This document shows positions 1-8,155 of a DNA stretch of 22,601 nt, piece by piece (the first letter of the stretch is position 1; each line of letters starts with the position of its first letter). This DNA is from a virus: positions 1-22,601 of the IMG/VR virus record IMGVR_UViG_3300042291_001110; one strand, 5' to 3'. The notes under the pieces are model-generated. The model saw only the letters and a list, made by a program, of their open reading frames with translations. It was not told the DNA's origin and did no database searches. The translations under genes and the position numbers were made by a program.

Positions 1-143
1 GATGGTCCAATACTATATGTTGTGAACGGACTATATTTATTATATATAGAATTAGAGTTGGCTTGAAATGTAGCCACTCTTTGATCAGCCGTTGTTCTTT
101 GTATTGGGCTAAATCCGTTTGGTATTGGTAATTCTTCTAACAT
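1..143 (-). CDS. 5' part of an unknown late gene downstream of the tape measure (partial)
   Basis: An ATG at 143 opens a frame that stays open for 47 codons to the window edge, so only the N-terminus is visible. The product begins MLEELPIPNGFSPI and continues through a polar stretch containing QRTTADQRVATFQ. I do not recognise the family. The start is 17 bases after the tape-measure stop codon, on the same strand, so it probably belongs to the same late unit. Its position suggests a tail or baseplate component, but that is inference from context. There is no Shine-Dalgarno sequence. Instead the AT-rich element TGATATTTATA (minus-strand reading) lies 6 bases before the ATG, the same element found before three other minus-strand starts. 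Confidence 0.6.
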   Translation of the reverse strand, partial: MLEELPIPNGFSPIQRTTADQRVATFQANSNSIYNKYSPFTTYSIGP

Positions 144-160
144 ATTCTATATAAATATCA

Positions 161-3100
161 TTATCTTCCAGTTGCTGACATGGCTGCACTCACATCACTT
201 CCATCCAAATATACTCTTACAGCTCCACCGACCAATAAATCAGTTAGTTTATCAAGTTTATCTTCTAATGCAGATGTGTCAATTTTTGTTCCGGCTGTTA
301 GTGTTTCTGTTTTATCAGATTTGCCAAGATTTGCTACAGCATCTGTTAATTGTTGCACAACTTCTCTCAATGCATCTAGATTCTTTACTTCTATGACACC
401 AGCCGTTTCCATCGTGGTGCTGTCTATTTGAGGCTTGGATTCGGCAGCGATATCATTTCCACCAAACAATTTTCCAATAAATGGAATGTTTTTAACAAAA
501 TCAAGTGCTTTTTTGAATGGAGATGTAATGAAACCAAATATTTCGGACGCTGCATTTTTAATGCTATCTACAACAAGTGAGAATGCGGATGTGATAAAAT
601 CAAAAGCAGCACCAAACGAGGATTTGATACCATCTACAATAGAAGTTCCAAGGTTTCCGTCTCCACCAAATATACCAGAGATAAAATTAACAATTGATCT
701 GAATGGAAGAGTTAAAACGTCAAAAATAAAACCTGCTGCGGTTTTAATTCCATCTATCATAGTTCCAACAATATCACCATCGCCACCAAACAAATCGGAT
801 ACAAAATCCAATAGTTTTCTGTGTGGCCATGTCAACACATCGAACACAAATCCTGCTATCGACTTCACACCATCAATTATAGTGTCTCCAAGATCACCGT
901 CTCCACCGAATATACCAGATATAAAATTAAACGCGGTTCTGAATGGGAATGTTATTACATCGAGTAACATTCCGCCGATTGCTTTTATACCATCCACTAT
1001 CATCAAACCAATTTCAGAAGGAGAGTTGCCAAGGAATGTTTTCTTTAACCATTCATATGCTTTCACAAATGGCATCAATAACCATTGTGTAATTTCTCTT
1101 CCGACAGATTTTATACCTTCGACCATATCATCTGGTATGTCGGCTCCAAATTTTCTTGCTATCCATACTCCCAAATCTATAAATGGCGATATTAATACAT
1201 TGAATAATGCACTCGGAATTGCGAGAAATGACTGTAATAATTTATCACCAAGATCCATATCCTCACTTGACCATATGTCCATCCATTGACCTACAAGATC
1301 AACTACAACTTGTACCGCATTTATTATTAACCCAATTGGTCCCGCAAACTTTGCAATCATACCAAAAACTTTAACAAAAGGACCAACAAATGATGCTCCT
1401 TTAGAAGCAATTCCAAAAAAGTTGCTTGCCATAGAAATTAATGGCTTAAATAAATTATAAACTCTGGAGAATCCGGATGCAATAAATTCCACAATCGGTA
1501 CCACCGATTGAAATATTGTTTTTAAAAATCCAAAATTAGTTCCTATTTTTCCAGCAAGTGATGAAATAAGTTTTGCGGTTGATGCAACTGCGTCAAAGTT
1601 GCTTCCAAATAATCTAGCAATACCAGTAACTCTGTTTAGTGCCAAGAAAATTTCCCCAATCACCTCTCCAATTTTTTCAGACCAATCATATACAGTCACC
1701 ATAACAGCCGATACTTTTTCTGCAAAAGCTGCAAATTTCTTTGTATTTTCTGCATTTCCCATCAAAGCCTGTCCAATGTTTAGTATTGGTTTCAACATTC
1801 CGCGTATCAAAGCTGACACTATTTTAAATGCCGGTAAAAGTATCATTGCAACCACTCGAACGACCGGTTCAAGAATGTCTGCCAATGAAACCAAAAGTGA
1901 TTGGAACGTGTTTGCAAAGTTACTCATCATTCCTTGCATTTTTTGTTGCATCAGTACTTTTTCATTTTGTTTTACCAAGTTGGCATCATCAAGAGATGTC
2001 ATATTTTTTAAGTTTTCCAACTCGGCTTCTTGTGCTAATAGTTTATCTTTTGCCGCTTGATCCCCGCCTAGTAATATAGCATCTCTTTGCTTTTCAACGG
2101 CAATCATCTTGGTGAGGTCTTTGAGTTCCATGCCTGCCGCCTTGGCGAGTGCCTCGCGTTGATACACACTCATCTTCTCAAAATCACCGGCACGCTTTAC
2201 AGTTTCAAGTGTTGCCCTGGCAGCACCAACTATGTCTCCATCATATGCAAGTTGTCTAGACTTTTGGAAAGATATGCTTCTGCCTAACAATGCACTGGTT
2301 TCCAATTCATCATTGATACTGCTGCTATAATCCAGTAATTTGCGCTGAGAAGATACAATCTTGTTCATGTCTGTTCCCAGTGCTCTTGCAGCAATTGCAG
2401 ACTTCATGAGCTTGCTTGGATTTGCACCCAACATCGCTGTGGTTTGTTCAGATGCATTGGCAATATCATTCATCACCAACTTAAACGGTATGCCCGCCTT
2501 CTCGGATATACCAGCACCAACCTTGATTACATTCATCGCGGCTTCTTGCGTGGCTCCACCAAGTCCTTGGAAATTAGCCAATACATTTGCAGAATCTGCT
2601 TCTGCCACGCCAAGGTTTGCTGACAACAACGCTACATTCCCAAGAGTTTCTTTTGTTACAAGGGAAGTTCTACCAAATACATCAGTCAATGCTTTTGCCG
2701 AGGCGTATGCTTTTTCTATACTAACGCCCATATCTTGGAATTGTCTATTAACAGATTCTGCATTTGATCGCAATTCTACCATTTGAGTATTGCTAAATCC
2801 CGTTTCTTTTCTGAATGATTCGGCTGCTCTATCTAATTCAACAAATCTTTCATACGCAAGTTGTATCCATTTTACCAAAAATACTTGTTGCTCCAATGCA
2901 TCAATTGCCGATTCCAATCCTTTGTTGTTATCCTCTAATTTATTTTTTCGCTCTACTAATTTATTATACTGTTCTCCCAGTTTGTTCCTCTTGCCAATAT
3001 CTTCGGTTAGTTGCCGTTCATTGACTTGCAATTTTCTAGATAACGATGCTCCTTCGATGGAGTTTTTTTTCTGGTCGGACATGATTTTTTCTCTTACTTG

Positions 3101-3541
3101 CATCATTTTACTATATTCTTCTGACAAGTCTTCTTCGTTGTGTATTGCCCGCATTTGAGCGTCATCCATTTCAGATTCAATCGCCAATAATTGTTTGGAC
3201 AAATCCAACTTTTTTTCTTCATTCAACCACAAATCACCGGAAAGTTTGTTTCTCTCTTGTTGATGTGAAGTAATGCTTGCTTCTATTGCTGCCTGTTTTG
3301 CCAAGTTTGATTGTATCGCACCATTAACTTTTTTTAAAATTTCATTATTTTTGTTTAGTTTTAGTTGGTTTTTTTCTATCTCATTAAATAAATTTTCTAC
3401 CGTTTTCGTCAGCAATTTAGCAACATCCAAACTATCTTTAAAATTTTCAACAAAATCTTTAGACGATTTTTCTGCGTCTAATATATGTCTTGCCAATTTC
3501 TTGGTAGAATCTGATGCGTCTGTGATTGGGTCGTCGGCCAT
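161..3541 (-). CDS. Tail tape measure protein
   Basis: This 1126-residue protein is most likely the tape measure, which sets tail length and fills the tube lumen before ejection. The N-terminal ~230 residues are a long, charged coiled coil. A middle region (about 240-540) is Ala-rich and helical. From about 545 onward there are many hydrophobic segments, including AMILLPAFKIV-type helices, as in tape measures of other phages. Residues ~838-961 hold three tandem copies of a ~40-residue unit with a GIFGGDG-type turn. The start is the first ATG, 45 bases after the upstream baseplate gene, with no Shine-Dalgarno sequence. At 0.15 nm per helical residue the predicted tail is roughly 170 nm. Position after gp26-type baseplate genes supports the call. 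Large size and composition make other roles unlikely. Confidence 0.9.
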   Translation of the reverse strand: MADDPITDASDSTKKLARHILDAEKSSKDFVENFKDSLDVAKLLTKTVENLFNEIEKNQLKLNKNNEILKKVNGAIQSNLAKQAAIEASITSHQQERNKLSGDLWLNEEKKLDLSKQLLAIESEMDDAQMRAIHNEEDLSEEYSKMMQVREKIMSDQKKNSIEGASLSRKLQVNERQLTEDIGKRNKLGEQYNKLVERKNKLEDNNKGLESAIDALEQQVFLVKWIQLAYERFVELDRAAESFRKETGFSNTQMVELRSNAESVNRQFQDMGVSIEKAYASAKALTDVFGRTSLVTKETLGNVALLSANLGVAEADSANVLANFQGLGGATQEAAMNVIKVGAGISEKAGIPFKLVMNDIANASEQTTAMLGANPSKLMKSAIAARALGTDMNKIVSSQRKLLDYSSSINDELETSALLGRSISFQKSRQLAYDGDIVGAARATLETVKRAGDFEKMSVYQREALAKAAGMELKDLTKMIAVEKQRDAILLGGDQAAKDKLLAQEAELENLKNMTSLDDANLVKQNEKVLMQQKMQGMMSNFANTFQSLLVSLADILEPVVRVVAMILLPAFKIVSALIRGMLKPILNIGQALMGNAENTKKFAAFAEKVSAVMVTVYDWSEKIGEVIGEIFLALNRVTGIARLFGSNFDAVASTAKLISSLAGKIGTNFGFLKTIFQSVVPIVEFIASGFSRVYNLFKPLISMASNFFGIASKGASFVGPFVKVFGMIAKFAGPIGLIINAVQVVVDLVGQWMDIWSSEDMDLGDKLLQSFLAIPSALFNVLISPFIDLGVWIARKFGADIPDDMVEGIKSVGREITQWLLMPFVKAYEWLKKTFLGNSPSEIGLMIVDGIKAIGGMLLDVITFPFRTAFNFISGIFGGDGDLGDTIIDGVKSIAGFVFDVLTWPHRKLLDFVSDLFGGDGDIVGTMIDGIKTAAGFIFDVLTLPFRSIVNFISGIFGGDGNLGTSIVDGIKSSFGAAFDFITSAFSLVVDSIKNAASEIFGFITSPFKKALDFVKNIPFIGKLFGGNDIAAESKPQIDSTTMETAGVIEVKNLDALREVVQQLTDAVANLGKSDKTETLTAGTKIDTSALEDKLDKLTDLLVGGAVRVYLDGSDVSAAMSATGR
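658..1030 (-). repeat. Tandem ~40-residue repeats in the tape measure
   Basis: Three consecutive units of about 120 bases (roughly 658-780, 781-900 and 901-1023) encode a repeated pattern. The pattern is GGDGxxG, then I(I/V)DGIK, a small hydrophobic helix, FDVxTxPFR, and a Phe-rich helix ending SGIFGGDG. A degenerate partial copy with FDFITSAF continues toward 540. The units are diverged at DNA level, so this is an old in-frame duplication. Each unit would add about 6 nm to a helical tape measure. Confidence 0.75.
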
Positions 3542-3585
3542 TTATTATAAATTCGTTAGTGTTATATTATAAATATCACTTTTGG

Positions 3586-4503
3586 TTACTTTTTTGCCGT
3601 TGGAGGACGTGCTATCTTGCTGGGTTGTTTGCTTCCTTCACTGGCTGATTTGTTGGCGTCTGCTTCTGCTTTCTTGGCATCCACCAACTTTTTGATATAA
3701 AACGCACGCAGCATTGTGGGCATTTTATATACACCTTCTTGAGTAAATGCTCCATTACTATAATAACAAAGATCAAATATCTCACTGTGTATGTTCATTT
3801 TACTTTCTGGTCTTATGGCAAATATATCTGTATTTATGTCCATTTTACTCTTTCTTACCGCGTTGCATGTTGGACAACTTACTGCTATTTCATTTATATA
3901 ACCTGGTGTATGTTCTTCATAAAACTTTCTAAACAATTTGCTATCTGTTGCACTCAGTTCATATTCATAAAAATTATTTATATCTTCTACATCATCTATT
4001 CTCAAAGTTATGGCTTTGGCAAAAGCCAACCAACCATGTTTTATATATATATCATGTTCATTGCAGGTTGGTAATTTGAAATATACATTCTTTTTGCATT
4101 TTTGAAAAGTGTAACTCAAACAATTATTTCCGCGTTCATATATTGAAAAATCAAACATTTTGCCGCGAAATGCAAATGATATATCATGTTCATATTCAGA
4201 ATCACATTCTGAACATTGTGCTTTCATTTTTGTATAAGCACCATAATTGGCAATACGCAGATTCAATAATATTGCTTGCTTATCACAATACAACAATTCA
4301 CTGGTGTCTATACCACCTTCTACAACAGCATCAAGAAATGATGTTTCCAATAGGCCGCGTTTGGCCAAATTATTATTACACAACAGTTCTTCGTGTTGTC
4401 CCGTTATAGGAAATATATTTAATTTACCGGAAGCATATCGCGAACCGCTTGGATAGAAATATCCTTCTGATGCCAGATCAATGATTTCGGCGTGCAGATT
4501 CAC
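3586..4503 (-). CDS. T4 gp26-like baseplate protein with fused C-terminal extension
   Basis: This 305-residue protein matches the pattern of the T4 gp26-type baseplate family. It has GYFYP near residue 14, SGKLNIFPIT at 25-34 (a variant of the family's positive-strand core), HEELLxxNLxKRG at 37-50, then LLYCDKQAILLNLRIANYG. Two CxxC pairs (C97/C100 and C210/C213) would form a zinc ribbon. Residues ~236-305 are an extra module with EIFDLCYYSNGAFT and VYKMPTMLRAFYIKKL, followed by a Lys/Ala-rich tail. Similar short modules occur as separate small genes in other phages, from memory. The start must be GTG at 4503, because an in-frame TGA lies two codons upstream. It lies 8 bases after the upstream paralogue's stop, implying cotranscription. 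It is a likely baseplate-hub component. Confidence 0.82.
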   Translation of the reverse strand: MNLHAEIIDLASEGYFYPSGSRYASGKLNIFPITGQHEELLCNNNLAKRGLLETSFLDAVVEGGIDTSELLYCDKQAILLNLRIANYGAYTKMKAQCSECDSEYEHDISFAFRGKMFDFSIYERGNNCLSYTFQKCKKNVYFKLPTCNEHDIYIKHGWLAFAKAITLRIDDVEDINNFYEYELSATDSKLFRKFYEEHTPGYINEIAVSCPTCNAVRKSKMDINTDIFAIRPESKMNIHSEIFDLCYYSNGAFTQEGVYKMPTMLRAFYIKKLVDAKKAEADANKSASEGSKQPSKIARPPTAKK

Positions 4504-4511
4504 GCTTCATT

Positions 4512-5375
4512 TTAGTTCTCGGTCAAGTTTGGCCAGAAGAAATTTGCTCCCAATGGAACAGTCATCTTGACTTGATGCCCACATGCTGGACAAGTAAAGT
4601 CAAAATTCATATTCATGTCTGGTGTGTTTTCGCGCACAAACTTGCGTAGAGCCAAACTATCTTTGGCTGTTAGTTGAGTATCAACAAAATTCTTAATTTT
4701 ACCACGATCAGATTCACCATCAATCGACTTTATAGTATATTTCAAACGAGTGGTGATTTCCGGAGCATTTGTATTGTTGGCTCCGCTAAATTTAGCCAAT
4801 GCTTTTAGTTCAGCGTCAATATCAGTTTCATCTTTATGGGTCAGCAAACTGACTGTAACAACTTTACCAGAATTTGGCAATTTGAACGACAATCTGTTTT
4901 CACCTTTTGTCAGCATATCTGTGTTCAGTGGTTTGGCTTTTAATACACCCAAATCAATTTCCACATTTGATTCAACGCCGCATTCTGGGCACTTGATTTT
5001 TGTGGTATAATTTTCACCATATGCACTTTTGCGAGCAGCAATAAACAATGCATTTTTGTCACCAATAAGCAGATCTTCTATACCAACATTTGGTGTAGCA
5101 ATAAGTGCTTTTAGAAACTCATCCAACACTGTGCCTTTCTTGAGTAAATTGGTGTTGCTCAGAATGTCTTCATGGCGAGCTGTGACTTGGTATATTTCAA
5201 TCTTGCCATTGCTCAATGGATGATTGGCTGGATAAAAATAACCTTGAGATGGCAAATCTACATTTTCAGTTGGTATATTTTGCTTTGGTGCTTCTGCTTG
5301 ATTTTGAATCAATGCAGTTTTGACCGCGTTATTGAACGGTGCTGACTTTGATACAGGAATGGTTGTGTCTGACAT
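4512..5375 (-). CDS. T4 gp26-like baseplate protein
   Basis: This 287-residue protein is a paralogue of the next gene downstream. After a ~35-residue polar N-terminal arm it shows VDLPSQGYFYP (39-49), SNGKIEIYQVTARHEDIL (55-72), NLLKKGTVLDEFLKALI (76-92) and GIEDLLIGDKNALFIAARKS (98-117). These are the hallmarks of gp26-type baseplate proteins. Cysteines C129/C132 and C262/C265 in CPECG and CPACG contexts make a split zinc ribbon. In T4 the homologue is a baseplate hub or assembly component. It has an ATG start without a Shine-Dalgarno sequence and is preceded by a T4-type TATAAATA late element about 77 bases upstream. This gene, its paralogue and the tape measure run in the same direction and probably form one late unit. 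Confidence 0.85.
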   Translation of the reverse strand: MSDTTIPVSKSAPFNNAVKTALIQNQAEAPKQNIPTENVDLPSQGYFYPANHPLSNGKIEIYQVTARHEDILSNTNLLKKGTVLDEFLKALIATPNVGIEDLLIGDKNALFIAARKSAYGENYTTKIKCPECGVESNVEIDLGVLKAKPLNTDMLTKGENRLSFKLPNSGKVVTVSLLTHKDETDIDAELKALAKFSGANNTNAPEITTRLKYTIKSIDGESDRGKIKNFVDTQLTAKDSLALRKFVRENTPDMNMNFDFTCPACGHQVKMTVPLGANFFWPNLTEN

Positions 5376-5451
5376 AATATTTGTAACGATTGATTGTTAC
5401 TCATATATATGAACTACAAAAAGTTTTGTGTATATATAAAAACTAAGATAT

Positions 5452-5459
5452 TATTTATA
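5452..5459 (-). promoter_or_regulatory. Candidate T4-type late promoter (TATAAATA)
   Basis: The minus strand reads TATAAATA here, an exact match to the T4 late promoter -10 element. It overlaps the stop codon of the upstream lipoprotein gene and lies about 77 bases before the ATG of the first baseplate gene at 5375. A second AT-rich element, TTATATATA, sits between the two at 5431-5439. No -35 element would be expected for a T4 late promoter. The match is short in AT-rich DNA, so confidence is moderate. Confidence 0.45.
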
Positions 5460-6438
5460 TCTTTTTCTTATCTTCATCCGCTGCTTTCTTTTTATTTGCA
5501 GCAATCAATTGAACAACACCCATCAATAATATAGAACCAGCCGCTATTGCTCCAACGATCCACATAGGAATTGTTGTTGCCATATATGCAAGACCCAGAA
5601 ATGTGATGCCAGAAAAAATCATATTGAAGCTCTTGAATAACACGCCGAGAATCACAAACAATATTCCAATACCACCCAACAATCTAACCAACCATACCAT
5701 AAGTTCTTGTTGTTGTGCTTCTTTTAATAAACGAACTTGATCTACTGCATCAGCACGAATGCGATCAACTTCTATTTTCTTTTCAGCTTCTATCTTTTCA
5801 ATTGCAATACGATTGGATTCTTTTAGTTGCGACTTTTCTTTTTCTTTTTGAACAATTATTGCTTCAGCATCATCCAATTGAGCTTTTTGATTCACAGCCA
5901 ATTCAATTGTTGCTTTGTATTTTATATACAATCCATCTATACTTTTTTGAAGAGATTCTTTAATGATTTTTTCTTCAGCAACTTCTTTTTGAATTTCTGC
6001 TTTTTTAGCGTCAGTTAGAATATCCGTGCGCATCATTATTTCTTTTGAACGTAAATGTGCAATGGTGGTATTAATGTCTACTTTTTTCTTTTCTTGAGTT
6101 ACATGATATACACCATAGTTTATTTCTGATATCTTAGCGAAATTCTCAAGGTCTTTTTCGCGAAGATCATTATATGCCTTTTGTGTTTCTGCCTTTAACT
6201 TGGCATATTCAGCCTCCATATTTTTTTTGTCATCTGCTGCTTTTTTTTCCGCTATTTCTGCCCTTTCCATTGCTTCTTTTGCTGACTGCGCTGCAACAAC
6301 TGCCGCCACATTCACTTCTGGTTCTTTTACTATTTGTTCGGATTTTTCTAGTTTCTTTCCAAAACTGGGCATTTTTGGTATACTTGGACATCCTGTCAAC
6401 AGCAACAGAGCCAGAAATGATATGACTAGTTTTTTCAT
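5455..6438 (-). CDS. Coiled-coil lipoprotein with C-terminal membrane helices; candidate unimolecular spanin
   Basis: This 327-residue protein starts with a classic lipoprotein signal: MKK, a hydrophobic stretch, and lipobox LTGC with C17 as the expected lipidated residue. Residues ~45-245 are almost uninterrupted charged heptad-like helix rich in Ala, Glu and Lys. The C-terminus has three hydrophobic segments (about 248-268, 270-290 and 292-313) and a Lys-rich tail. Outer-membrane anchor, periplasmic coiled coil and inner-membrane helix in one chain is the layout of u-spanins such as T1 gp11, which fuse outer and inner membranes at lysis. About 200 helical residues span ~30 nm, comparable to a periplasm. 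It is far longer than T1 gp11, has three membrane segments rather than one, and lies in a tail cluster. A virion- or membrane-associated protein remains possible. Confidence 0.5.
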   Translation of the reverse strand: MKKLVISFLALLLLTGCPSIPKMPSFGKKLEKSEQIVKEPEVNVAAVVAAQSAKEAMERAEIAEKKAADDKKNMEAEYAKLKAETQKAYNDLREKDLENFAKISEINYGVYHVTQEKKKVDINTTIAHLRSKEIMMRTDILTDAKKAEIQKEVAEEKIIKESLQKSIDGLYIKYKATIELAVNQKAQLDDAEAIIVQKEKEKSQLKESNRIAIEKIEAEKKIEVDRIRADAVDQVRLLKEAQQQELMVWLVRLLGGIGILFVILGVLFKSFNMIFSGITFLGLAYMATTIPMWIVGAIAAGSILLMGVVQLIAANKKKAADEDKKKI

Positions 6439-6442
6439 GATG

Positions 6443-7831
6443 TTATTTGATTGCTCGTCTTGCTTGTAGTTTCTTGATCATAAATGCGCGCTGTGCAGCT
6501 TTTCTTTTTTCTTCCGATGATGCCATTGCAGCAAGATCGCTTTCTGGAGCGTCGTCTAGTTGATTGTCTGTGTCAGCAGAAAGTTCTTTTCTCAATGCAT
6601 CTGCTGTTTTCTTGACAAACGCTGGATCTAGATTTAGAGATACTTCTTCTTCGCTTGCACTTGAAGACAATTGTTGCATGATATCGTTGTCTGTTGTGTT
6701 TGGAGCGGCGGTCAAAATATTTTCGATTGCGCCACGAGTTGCTGTATCAAAATCAGTTCCACCGGTACTTGAAACTGGTGCAACTTTCTTTGGACGACCC
6801 ATACCAGCAATTCCTTTTGGAATATATGGTCCTTTTGGAGCTTCGGTTGGTGTGCCATCTGGAATGGTCTTGTGTCCCTTGACTACCCAACCAGTTGGAG
6901 AACTTGCGTCTTGAGCCTTGAACTTGCTGCCCACAGCACCTTTAACACGAATTTCTTCAATATCCGATTCATCAATAGCTTCGCGGATCATTTCTAAAAT
7001 TTCTTCTTTTATGCTGCCGACTTTTTGTGGAGTTGCTGGCTTCTTGACAACAGGAAGCTTCTTACCTTCTTGTTTTTCTACTGGTCCCTTGCCCGTAAGA
7101 TCTTTTGATGAAGCAACATTTTCTGTGTGATCATTTGAATCTTTGGATTTTTTGAATCCAGACAATCCTTTGGTTTCGTCAATACGTTTTTGCTTTACAG
7201 CAACAACTTCTTGAATAATAACTTTTAACAGTGCTTTTAGTTCAGACTTTTTCATGGTAGTTTTGTTTTCTTGTAAATTATTTTCGCTGATTTTTGTATT
7301 TGGCATATCAGATTCAATCCACTTCTTTACTTTTTCAATCATAGCTGGGGATTTCCAGTTAATTTCATATGGACTGATGTTCACGTCATGTTCTTTTCCA
7401 TCCGGTCCTTTGACATAATGAAACAACTTGATATTATCTTCTTCACGATCTTCATCTGCCCAAAATTTATATGGTCCTTTGATAGTCTGTATCATAACAG
7501 AATTGTCAACCAACTCATTCAAATCAGTGGCATGTGTGTCTTGTGGCAATGGATGTTCACCTTCATTCATAACAACTTCCAGATGCTTGGTTTCCATCGG
7601 AGTTGTACATGGATGATGTGGCATATCCCATTTTATGTCAGCCCAAGGACCAGAATTTCCATGCATCTGAATTTTTGTTACAGTTCCTTGATAGTTGTTG
7701 TATCCACCTTTGTTTATCAAACGAACTCTGTCTCCGGATTTTACTTTATGAGTTGATTCTTCACCCAAATACAGATCATGACTTTCAGTGACTATCAGTT
7801 TTATCAAACTCTTTAGTTCAGACTTTTTCAT
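6443..7831 (-). CDS. Unknown late protein with two MKKSEL-type leader helices (probable fusion)
   Basis: The 462-residue product begins MKKSELKSLIKLIVTE, and a near copy, MKKSELKALLKVIIQE, recurs internally at residue 193 (ATG at 7255). The two halves therefore look like formerly separate genes joined in frame. The first half holds an SH3- or KOW-like segment (~28-88) with SGDRVRLINKG and GTVTKIQ, and conserved aromatics to ~165. The second half is Pro/Lys-rich linker, an acidic segment with EIRVKGAVGSKFK (~293-305), and an Ala-rich C-terminus ending in a basic helix. It follows the 106-residue gene by three bases and precedes the lipoprotein gene by four, so translation is probably coupled. 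The function is unknown. The shared leader suggests that several proteins of this cluster go to the same place, perhaps the virion. Confidence 0.7.
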   Translation of the reverse strand: MKKSELKSLIKLIVTESHDLYLGEESTHKVKSGDRVRLINKGGYNNYQGTVTKIQMHGNSGPWADIKWDMPHHPCTTPMETKHLEVVMNEGEHPLPQDTHATDLNELVDNSVMIQTIKGPYKFWADEDREEDNIKLFHYVKGPDGKEHDVNISPYEINWKSPAMIEKVKKWIESDMPNTKISENNLQENKTTMKKSELKALLKVIIQEVVAVKQKRIDETKGLSGFKKSKDSNDHTENVASSKDLTGKGPVEKQEGKKLPVVKKPATPQKVGSIKEEILEMIREAIDESDIEEIRVKGAVGSKFKAQDASSPTGWVVKGHKTIPDGTPTEAPKGPYIPKGIAGMGRPKKVAPVSSTGGTDFDTATRGAIENILTAAPNTTDNDIMQQLSSSASEEEVSLNLDPAFVKKTADALRKELSADTDNQLDDAPESDLAAMASSEEKRKAAQRAFMIKKLQARRAIK

Positions 7832-7834
7832 ACA

Positions 7835-8155
7835 TTATTGTTTGTCTTTGATGGAATTTATTCTGTCAATGACTTGACCTTGCTTCTTTGACAAACTTGC
7901 CTTTTTACGTTCAAGTCCTTCTATTTTTCTTTGAACCGGTGCATGCAGTTTGACTATATCAGCGTCAATTTTGCGAATATCATTTGTGATTTTATCCAAA
8001 GCGGCTTGATATGTTGCCAATGATTTTTTGTCTGAATCAGTCATACCAGATTCCGGAGCAGATACTCCAAATTGAGATGCACCAACTTCACCGATTTCTT
8101 TCAGCTTACGCTGAACAATTTCGTTGATGATAATTCTTAGTTCAGATTTTTTCAT
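7835..8155 (-). CDS. Small coiled-coil protein with MKKSEL leader
   Basis: This 106-residue protein begins MKKSELRIIINEIVQRKL, the same N-terminal amphipathic helix seen in its neighbours. A short Gly/Ser linker follows, and then a strongly charged coiled coil from about residue 40 to the end, with KITNDIRKIDADIVKLH and a basic C-terminal helix. It has no cysteines, signal peptide or membrane segment. Its ATG overlaps the upstream stop as ATGA, and its own stop is three bases before the next start, so it sits within a coupled three-gene set. I do not recognise the family. A structural or scaffolding role is a guess from context. Confidence 0.75.
   Translation of the reverse strand: MKKSELRIIINEIVQRKLKEIGEVGASQFGVSAPESGMTDSDKKSLATYQAALDKITNDIRKIDADIVKLHAPVQRKIEGLERKKASLSKKQGQVIDRINSIKDKQ

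Noticed and set aside
435-1289. 284-residue plus-strand ORF opposite the tape measure
   Set aside because: Its Pro/Ser/Asn-rich, periodic composition mirrors the antisense of the tape-measure repeats; no RBS or family pattern.
5414-5427. ACAAAAAGTTTTGT inverted repeat
   Set aside because: AT-only stem with a two-base loop; cannot form a useful hairpin and is likely chance.
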